From the NCBI GenBank assembly GCA_014898425.1, contig RCSZ01000001.1, positions 2,914,001-2,978,000 on the forward strand: a stretch of DNA of 64,000 nt. The letters are read 5' to 3'. This stretch comes from Botryotinia globosa. Its lineage: Eukaryota > Ascomycota > Leotiomycetes > Helotiales > Sclerotiniaceae. Of this stretch, positions 56,515-64,000 are shown piece by piece; the first letter of the stretch is position 1, and the number at the start of each line of letters is the position of its first letter. Position numbers and translations under genes: made by a program. The notes beneath the pieces were generated by a model, which had not been told where the DNA came from, did not search any database, and worked only from the letters and a program-made list of their open reading frames with translations.

Positions 56515-57963
56515 CTAACTAACATACGCCTGCCCCGCCAAACTCAACGCGGTCCCTGCCGCATCGAGCAAAAAGCCCGGAAAAACGCCAAAATACGAGT
56601 ATCTCTCTACATAATCCTGGGCATCCAACCACGGCAGCACGGTTCTCAAAAAAGCGGCTTGCTGCGCATCCGAGCCGTAGCATTGGAATTCCGTGATCCA
56701 GATGGGCAGCTTGAGGGTGTCGTGCGCGTTGGTGACGTTGGCCATGAACCAGTCGGTGCCCGATTGTCCCGAGCTGGGCTCGCAGTCTTGGTAGTAGTGG
56801 ATGGCGGCGAAGTCGATGTGGCAGGAGGTGCAGTTTCCGAGGAAATATTGCGTCCAGGTGCGCGAGCTGTAGGAGCCGCCTGAGGACCACTGGGGAGGGT
56901 GGGGTTAGTTGGATATTGTGAGGGGGTGGGAGGATAGAGTGTTGAGAGAGTTTAAATGGATTGAGAGGAATGGATTGGGTGGGAGAGTCTTACACTATTC
57001 CAGTTATTCCACAAAACACCTGGCCCGCCAATGCGCACCTGTCCTTTGAATTGTTCAATGTAGGATTTGTACCCGGCGGCTGCGGCTTCAGGAAGCATGT
57101 TGGAAGATTGTTCGTAAGTCAGATCTGGCTCGTTGAACCCGAGTATGCTTTTTGCGGTTTGGACGGCGGTAACCCAGTTTTGATCCATGATCTTGGGGAG
57201 GCCCCAAAGCATTGGGACGCTGGGGATTGTGTTAGTTATATGTTGAGTGTTCAATTCATAAGAAAGGAGCAAATGAACAGACAGAAGTGGACAACAGCGA
57301 GAGAGAAAAGACTTACAATTCAATACTTGAATCCAAACCATTGCTCTTGAATCCCCAATCGTAGCCCCAGGTAATCTTACTATATCCTTTGAGCATATTT
57401 CCATATGTCGAATCGCCATGGACATTGTTGGAATCGTATGTGATACCGCGTTTTCCAGATTTGCTCGGGTTAGAGGTGTTAGGTGGAGTTGTACTCGATC
57501 CGCCACCACTCTGGAATGCAGTCAAACGATTTGGTCCACCGCACATCTCTGCATTATTACCCTTGCAGGCCATATTGCAACCATCTGCGGCAGGTCCATT
57601 TCCATTGACGATTGAGTTGCCACACCCTGTTCATAGATGTATTAGCAAGTGGAAGTGCGAAGGAGGGTTGGGAAAGGGTAGTGTAAGGTAGGTAAGAAAC
57701 TCACAGCATTCTCCTCCATACTCAGTACCAGCGTATGAGAAACCAGCTGCCGAACAAGAGGCTTGACAGCCTTCATTTGTCATGGCTCCAGATACTGACA
57801 CGGGGGTGGTCAGACCACGACCAGAAACATTGTCAGTGTAGCAGCCAATAGATGTCCAGCTCTGTCTCTTCTCAATATTGGTTTGGACATCTTGAGATTT
57901 GATTGTCATGCAAGATACTGTGGCAGCAGATGTGACAACGAAGATTGCTTGAAAGAAAAGCAT
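56515..57963 (-). CDS. Secreted WSC domain - GH128 endo-beta-1,3-glucanase
   Basis: Predicted secreted or wall-bound beta-1,3-glucanase. Exons 57963-57705, 57626-57317, 57219-56994, 56889-56515; product 389 aa. Signal peptide at residues 1-18 (MLFFQAIFVVTSAATVSC); possible Kex2 site EKR near residue 33. A WSC carbohydrate-binding domain covers about 35-125: SIGCYTDNVSGRGL, CQASCSAAGFSYAGTEYGGECWCG, CNMACKGNNAEMCGG. A Ser/Pro/Thr linker follows, then the GH128 (Asl1-like) barrel from KRGITYDS. It carries GFNEPD (general acid/base Glu), GPGVLWNNW, FAAIHYY and WITEFQC (nucleophile Glu). Both catalytic Glu are present. The ECWCGN junction across the first intron confirms that splice. Confidence 0.92.
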
Positions 57964-60900
57964 ATTGAAGACTGAACTCGACAGTTGATCGTCAGTGTGT
58001 TGGGGAGTTCAAGGTCGAAGGTCGAAAGCTCAAGTCTTCTGTCTTAATAAAGAGGCCAGCAAGTGAGAAGAAGATTCCTTAATCTCCACAAATTTCCCCG
58101 GATTTCACCTGATCTTAAAACTAAAATGATTTCTTGAAATTATCATAATGTCATACGAGCACAAATTTAATCGGAGCGAACATTCCATGTTGGAGTGAAT
58201 CAGGAACCACGGCACTTTCTTCCTAACTTCTAGGCAGTACGCACTGTCGAATCAGATTATTCGGAATCAAAATCACCTTTCGGCATATTCAAATTTGTGG
58301 CTAAGAAATAAGAAATGACATATTTGTGTGATGAGGTTCCAATCTTAAGGGTCTAGGTGGTCAGACGAACATTTTAGAAGCTCATTTGTGGTGCCAAACA
58401 TAGGTTGCATCTTAAAGCGGGTGGAACCAAAGACCACGCCGTAGTAGACAAGACGACAAGTAATGGCGCAGACGGGCTTTCGTCGGTTTCATATATATAT
58501 TTTAATGTAAAACTATGAGTAAATACTTAGGTAAAGGAACAGCATGAATCACATGCCGATTCAATATTTCACCAACATTCGATGGATATATATTAAATGA
58601 TACGATTGGCTGTTTTGCTTGTTCTGATACTCTCAAACTCGTACAACTAGAGGCTATGAGAGCCTTTACTCCACAAACCAAAGAAGCGGATAAGCCTCTG
58701 AAGCCACATGGCATATAATATATATTTATCCAACCTGCACCCCGCATTCCAGTAAGATGGGCTCGCATGGTCATCTGGTATTACTATGACATCCTGGCAC
58801 CGATGTAAGGCCGGAAAGTCGCCGTGTCTCGGTATCAACCGTGTAAATCACTAATTGTAATTACTGCATGAGAAATTGAGGCATTAGATGATATGAGTAG
58901 TATGAATGACTCGGCAGCTAAGCTAACAAGTCCATATGATTCAAGAATTCACTAGCATATAATTCGCAGTGTTCCTTGTTCATTTCTAGGTATTTGTGCA
59001 ACGTGTTGAAAAGAATTTGTACGACAACGAAGGGGAAGCCGAAATGAACCACTGAAACATGTGCCCAAGCTATCAGCCACCGCTTGTAGACGAATTTATG
59101 AGCCGATAGGACCTCAAATCAAGAACGAAGACGACTTCATTATCACCAGTCCAGGAAACTTTTTCCTTCAAATCGAATGATCCCTAATTCAAATAATGGA
59201 CATGAAGCAAGCCGAGACTGCTGCTAGGATTCAACCATCACGAATTGAAGAAACCGCAGCGATTTTGGCATTGGAGTAAAATACATACGATTACACTCGG
59301 GTTGAGGGAGCGATACTTAATGTTAGGAATTACATAGGGTTGTTACTGAGTATTCTAAGTAATGACTCGATACCAAAGTGGACCTGAGGATTGACTAGGA
59401 AGTTCCAAGAGACTCAAAGCAGTGACAGCCATGACAGCTCTGGCCTGACGCAATTGTAGTGATCAAAGGAGCATAAAAGCGTCTCACAATCATCCTTGAA
59501 GGGAAGGATGCAGCCTCCCGACACAGTCGTGAATAAGACCGAAGGCATTCCGCAAAGAAAGTATGAATATGGCCAAACTCGAAAACATGTTTATTGCAGT
59601 AAATTTGAAATGGGCTAGGAAGACTCTGCGCAAGAGGACAATAATGCTAAAACGATGGGTAGGCTTTGACGAGTGATTGAATATGGATTTAAGTATCTTG
59701 AGTTTCCAATGGACTGGACTGCAGTCTGGCAATCAAAAAGCTTTGATTTTTGGAGTCAATTGGATGATTCAATTGGGTTGAGATATTAAGTCTCATATTG
59801 AATATCGTATCGCTTTTGATAACTGGAAGCTTGGCCTAATTTACCAGTCCGAATGATTGGATACCATAGGAACATCAGTACATGTCCGCCGATTTCGCGA
59901 CGGCGACATTGAGGCGAAAAGATCAGAACCACTTGCTCTAACTTTGATCCAAAAACAGAGACAACTTTCTGTTGAATACCAACATTGTGATTCCAAAAAA
60001 CTCCCCTCTCATGGATCAGCCTTGAAGGAAGACAGAGGAGTATCAGAAAGCCTGTACGCCAAATGTCTTGATACAGGATCAGGCTACAGAATAAGCCATA
60101 AGAAAAGGAATGATTGCAGCTTATTATAATCGCGGCCTGCTTGGAGCTGTGAAGGATGATGATCGTAACCTTTGTTGACGCTGGGGCTTGGAAGTGTTGG
60201 ATGGAGAATTATTATATTAGGTGCGAACTTAGCAGACGTGTCCCGCTAGTTTAGTAAACTTTGGCCAGATTGAGCTAAAGCATCATGTGATAACAGTCGA
60301 GTATCGATAAGCACACACCTCCACAGATGTTGTAGTAACCACGTAAGAATACGTACCTGCGCACCAAATGTTTCTTGTCCTCCCTTTTCCATCTATTGGT
60401 CTTTGAAAAGTATCGAACATGAATCACAGACATCAATTTCCAGCTTGAAACATGAAACATTCCCCCCTTTTACTTCATCGGCTGGAAAAAAAATGTTGTG
60501 CTTACTGGGAATATTCTCGGCCTCTTGGGCTCCGACTTCTCAGGGGTTTTGACATCCCCGCTTACTGTAAGACGGTACACTATACTCTAAATGATGAATA
60601 CTTCAGGGTATGTCGGGCTCTATCATTAGTGCTCCACAGGTTCACAGACCTATATATCTCCATTTTGAAGTGATTTCGAGGGCTCGGTTGTTACGGATGC
60701 TGTGAGAAGAATCGAGATGCGATGAGGTGAGATGTCGCACGCGCGCGCATGGGAATTTAGCTGCCTCCGGATCTTGATGTTTTGGGTTTTCATAATGCTT
60801 GATCGATGAGATTATGGATGATAAGCTGTGGGGAGGGCTTGGAAAAGGAGGCGAATTTAGACTGCTTACGTGTGAGCAAATGCGAGGTTCGTGGATACTC

Positions 60901-61115
60901 GTTTGAATGCTTTGGGAATCATTATATATGGTTCAGAGAGAAGCCTGTACTTATATCTAAAAGTCATCAACAATTTTGCTACTATTCTCATCACCCCATT
61001 CCTTATCACTTCATTGTGCAAGAGATACATATTCTGAACTCTATATCGGAAAGTCATACAGTTGTAGAAAACATGGGAATAAGAAACATGGGAAGCGAAA
61101 AGATATTACAAGTCT
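57964..61115. other. Intergenic, 3.2 kb, no recognised gene
   Basis: The start holds the GH128 promoter with a TTAATAAAG TATA-like box near 58043. A few short minus-strand frames at 58500-58840 and one plus frame at 59857-60129 show no domain or splice partners. Confidence 0.45.
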
Positions 61116-62150
61116 TTGAGATTTGGGTTGCTTATGGCGAGACGGGAGTCATTCAAGAAGGCGTTCTCATTGTTCCGTATCCGTCCTCATCCTCATCCAT
61201 ACCCATGCCTACATGCATGTCAGAATTCCCGCTATCCTCCTCGAATCAATTTCCGATCCCATATCTATTCCACACGACACACAATCCCTCGTCCTCCGTC
61301 TCATCTGTATCCGCATCCGCATCCGGGTCTTCAATACCTGGCTCCATTGGTGGTAGATCTAGTTGGCAAGGTAACATTCTTGCCTCTTCCCTACCTCTCT
61401 ACCTCCAAATATGTGCTTCAACAACTTCGCGACATTGTAGTGCTGAAGAAATAGAATTGTTGAGAAAGCCAGCAGAGTGGACGAAGATGTTATTTTTGGA
61501 TTTGGCTCGAGATGGCATTTGGGTGGAAAGCATCTTCACAGAGAATAGAGATAGAGACTTGGGTAGAGAGAGGCAGAGGAGGAGGGAGATGCAGCAAGAA
61601 AGATATTTTAGAAGGAGACGGAGAAGAAGCGAGATAGAGCGCCCAGGTTTATGTGATTCTATGATGTTGGGAAGGTTAAGAAGAAGATTGGGGTGTGAGG
61701 TAAGGGCACGCGAGAGGGGAGAAAGACAAAAATACAGGGGTGGACGTGCGAATAGGAATCCTGTCAGCGGATGTAGACTCAGAAGACGAAGACAAGTTCT
61801 ACGCCCTCGGAGAGCCAGAGATGATCGAGGAGAAAATGAAATCCCAAATCCAAAGGTTTGTGCTTCCTTGTGAAGACATCAAACGTATTGATAGCGAGTG
61901 TCGCTAATTTTACTTGCCGCAGTAGATGATTCGGAAGTTTTGGAGCGGTATTTCCCAGTCCTGTGCGAAGCCTTGAGTGTTGTTAGAAAGGTTAAAATGC
62001 TCGAGTATTTGAATGTACATATTAGGCATGAAGACGAAGAAGAAATTTCTTGCTGTGATCTCGAGCCATGGATACATGTAAATATTTATCAGAGCAAAAA
62101 AGAAAATTGTTTAATACTGTATACAATACTATAAACCGAAAACTAGAATT
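61116..62150 (+). CDS. Candidate multi-exon gene, structure unresolved
   Basis: Several adjoining plus-strand frames look coding. One contains EEIELLRKPAEWTKMLFLDL and Arg-rich GRERQRRREMQQERYF; using a GTGAGG donor near 61690 and an ACAG acceptor near 61736 it would join to SADVDSEDEDKFYALGEPEM, and a last segment reads DDSEVLERYFPVLCEALSVV and HEDEEEISCCDLEPWIH. Upstream, a proline/His-rich frame (61116-61454) and a Ser-rich one overlap, with a possible intron from GTAACA (about 61371) to TTGTAG (61440). I recognise no family. The boundaries and start are uncertain, and it may be degenerate. Confidence 0.35.
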
Positions 62151-62173
62151 ATTGAGTGTTTGCTATTGACTCC

Positions 62174-63025
62174 CTACAAAATAGCCCCAATAACAGACTC
62201 GAATATCAACCCAAACACATCTCCAATGGCATTAGCTGTCACCGTTTCAGCAATCATGCCTGCATACTTCAACTTCTTGTTTTCAGGCTTTTCACTTGGC
62301 CCATCGTCTTGTCTGGACCCTCTAGGTAAGCGAGAATGTCTTGCTGATCGGGATTCATAAAATTCCTCCTCTTCCCCAGGGTAGTCTAGATCATCGTCAG
62401 AAGATTCTGAATCTCTGGATACATATCGCTGCCGCGCGTAATACTTATGATGTGGTTCCATGTTAGAACTCCGAGAATTTTGAGAATTTTTCTGGTCTGG
62501 TACAGTACTTCTTTGTGGCTTGTATGCCATGTTGTTCCAATCAACGGATTCAAAAGCATACGATGACGGGTGTTCATTCCGTAATTCTGAGTAAGGGGTA
62601 TAGCCGACACACTCAATAGGGAGCTTTTCAGGTCTGTCGAAAAGAATGTGCGCGATGTTTGCACGACTCATATAGTCCTCCCATGTTTCAATCCAGTCAG
62701 CAGCGCTATTCAATGGTACACCAAGTTTCTTCGCTACTGGCTCCACGCTCCGACAAATCGCGTCAAATGGTAATCTGTCGTCTCCGAAGACTTTACCTTT
62801 ATAGATCATATTTCCACCTAGTGAACATTGTAGTGATTGCTTGTAGGAAGTGTGCCATCTTGAAAGATCCCGAGATGTATGATAGACACAAAGATGATAA
62901 TCATTTTCCGCTGACTTTCCGCCCTCGTAAATCAAAATCACTCCAGCTTGTGAAATTCCGGTATCTGCAAGGATAGAATGAAAAGCCCATACATCATATA
63001 TAATTGTCGCTTGGGATGATGTCAT
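62174..63025 (-). CDS. Unrecognised 283-aa protein
   Basis: Intronless frame from ATG 63025 to a stop at 62174. The N-terminal half looks globular (TIIYDVWAFHSILADTGIS, AADWIETWEDYMSRANIAHI). The C-terminal third is charged and Ser-rich (DSESSDDDLDYPGEEEEFYE, RGSRQDDGPSEKPENKK). It ends with a hydrophobic tail (AGMIAETVTANAIGDVFGLIFESVIGAIL) that could be amphipathic or membrane-associated. No signal peptide. I recognise no domain. The length and clean frame make it a real-gene candidate, and a direct repeat lies in its upstream region. Confidence 0.6.
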   Translation of the reverse strand: MTSSQATIIYDVWAFHSILADTGISQAGVILIYEGGKSAENDYHLCVYHTSRDLSRWHTSYKQSLQCSLGGNMIYKGKVFGDDRLPFDAICRSVEPVAKKLGVPLNSAADWIETWEDYMSRANIAHILFDRPEKLPIECVGYTPYSELRNEHPSSYAFESVDWNNMAYKPQRSTVPDQKNSQNSRSSNMEPHHKYYARQRYVSRDSESSDDDLDYPGEEEEFYESRSARHSRLPRGSRQDDGPSEKPENKKLKYAGMIAETVTANAIGDVFGLIFESVIGAIL

Positions 63026-64000
63026 TGGCTGGATGCTTTATGAACAGTATTGAACAGTTGTAAGTAATAAGAAACCTGAGATAAAATCAAACCTTCACCT
63101 GAGAATATTTAAGAGATGAAATCTTTCAACATATGATTGAGATTTAAAAGATCTCGAATGAGGGAAGTGTTTGTTTGTTTGTGTGAATGTTGGTGGTGTG
63201 TTATATGGTCTTGAGGCAGAGCAGGGCACGTCCTTCAACCTTTGGCTTTAATTCTCCTGAGGCAGAGTAGGGCACGGGCTCCGACTGGTGGACCTTTGAC
63301 TTTAATTCTCTCATTACAACACTTACAAAATCAACAAAACTTACAACTGGCTGAATGAGAAAATCAAATGTGGTCAACGAAAAATCCTCTAGTGGTCGTA
63401 AAACCGCTTCAAAATGTTGGTGAACATGTCCAACCCCGCGTCTAATAAATGCCTCGGTATCTAAAGAGCCACTCTAGTACTGCTGGCTATCATTGCTTGC
63501 CCAGGTGCTTGCTTCATTCTTGTTGAGCGTCCGAGTCTGGTATTCATTTTGGTTATCTTTAAGAGCAAAAGTTTGCTCTACCGGCTTTCTTTTCGTAGGA
63601 ATGAGGAGGTGGTTGATGTTAACCTTCATATCTTAAATGGAAGATGTTGCAAATTAGCTCAAGCAGCAACCAACGACCTTTCTCAGCATGTTACTTTGAC
63701 TCCTCCTCATTGATCCTTTCCAAGAGATCTGAACTTTTCCCCCCTCTTTCTGACGTTTAATTTCCAAAGGAGAAGTTTGACTCTATTGAAATGATTTCCT
63801 CATGTTTAGATGACACAATTCTACCTTCGTCACTCCAGTGAAAGTATACGAGAGTTCCAAATACCCAAAATAGGATTGAACGATCAAAAGTTCAATAATA
63901 CGGGAGAGACTTGACTTTTTGTCGATGTTCTTTATCCCAAGATGGTCTAACTACCATAACTCGCTCAATCACAGTGGAATAGCATTGAGAAGAAGAGCTA
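63026..64000. other. Terminal intergenic stretch
   Basis: Apart from the direct repeat at 63211-63310 nothing is recognised. The right end of the window shows no coding frame of note. Confidence 0.5.
63211..63310. repeat. Two-copy direct repeat upstream of the 283-aa gene
   Basis: The unit (about 46-54 bp) begins TTGAGGCAGAGCAGGGCACG / CTGAGGCAGAGTAGGGCACG and ends TTTG(G/A)CTTTAATTCTC; the second copy has an 8-bp internal insertion. It lies 186-285 bp upstream of the start. Confidence 0.8.

Overview
The window looks like nuclear DNA of a filamentous ascomycete, most likely a leotiomycete close to Botrytis or Sclerotinia. This is inferred from the protein types (cutinase, PTH11-like receptor, WSC-GH128 glucanase, fungal-type Hsp30, L-galactonate dehydratase) and from many short GT-AG introns of about 45-100 nt with CTAAC/CTGAT-like branch sites. 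No rRNA, tRNA, CRISPR array or prokaryotic operon structure was seen. I rebuilt the gene models by joining exons by hand. Every model reported as a complete CDS keeps an open frame through all its splice sites.

Left part (1-24 kb): an RRM+YTH RNA-binding protein (minus strand, with an 11-nt microexon); an 8.7-kb stretch with no convincing gene; eIF3m; a UMP/CMP kinase with a membrane-anchor N-terminus; a small Ser/Thr-rich GPI protein; a fungal Hsp30-type small heat-shock protein with a heat-shock element upstream; a HAD phosphatase with a C2H2-like insert; and proteasome subunit beta-6.

Middle (24-45 kb): a dense block of housekeeping genes comprising the 1942-aa PI 4-kinase Stt4, a SAM methyltransferase built from five exons (two are 11 and 16 nt), LSm6 divergent from a Rad60/Esc2-type SUMO-like protein, then a decayed GH72 glucanosyltransferase pseudogene. 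Next comes L-galactonate dehydratase, which belongs to pectin-derived galacturonate catabolism and has a TCCNCCAAT-type site upstream. Behind it lies a 1.09-kb non-autonomous DNA transposon with 55-bp inverted ends, TA target duplication and an extremely AT-rich interior. A polytopic membrane protein with a spermidine-synthase-like domain follows.

Right part (45-64 kb): a cutinase converging on a PTH11-like 7-TM receptor, a gene-poor stretch with a decayed-looking coding relic and a candidate small gene, a 588-aa single-pass membrane protein with a long disordered tail, a secreted WSC-GH128 beta-glucanase, an unresolved candidate gene at 61.1-62.1 kb, and an unrecognised 283-aa protein. Several genes fit plant-wall or fungal-wall work (cutinase, L-galactonate dehydratase, GH128, GH72 relic, GPI protein, receptor), but they are interspersed with housekeeping genes and do not form an obvious cluster.
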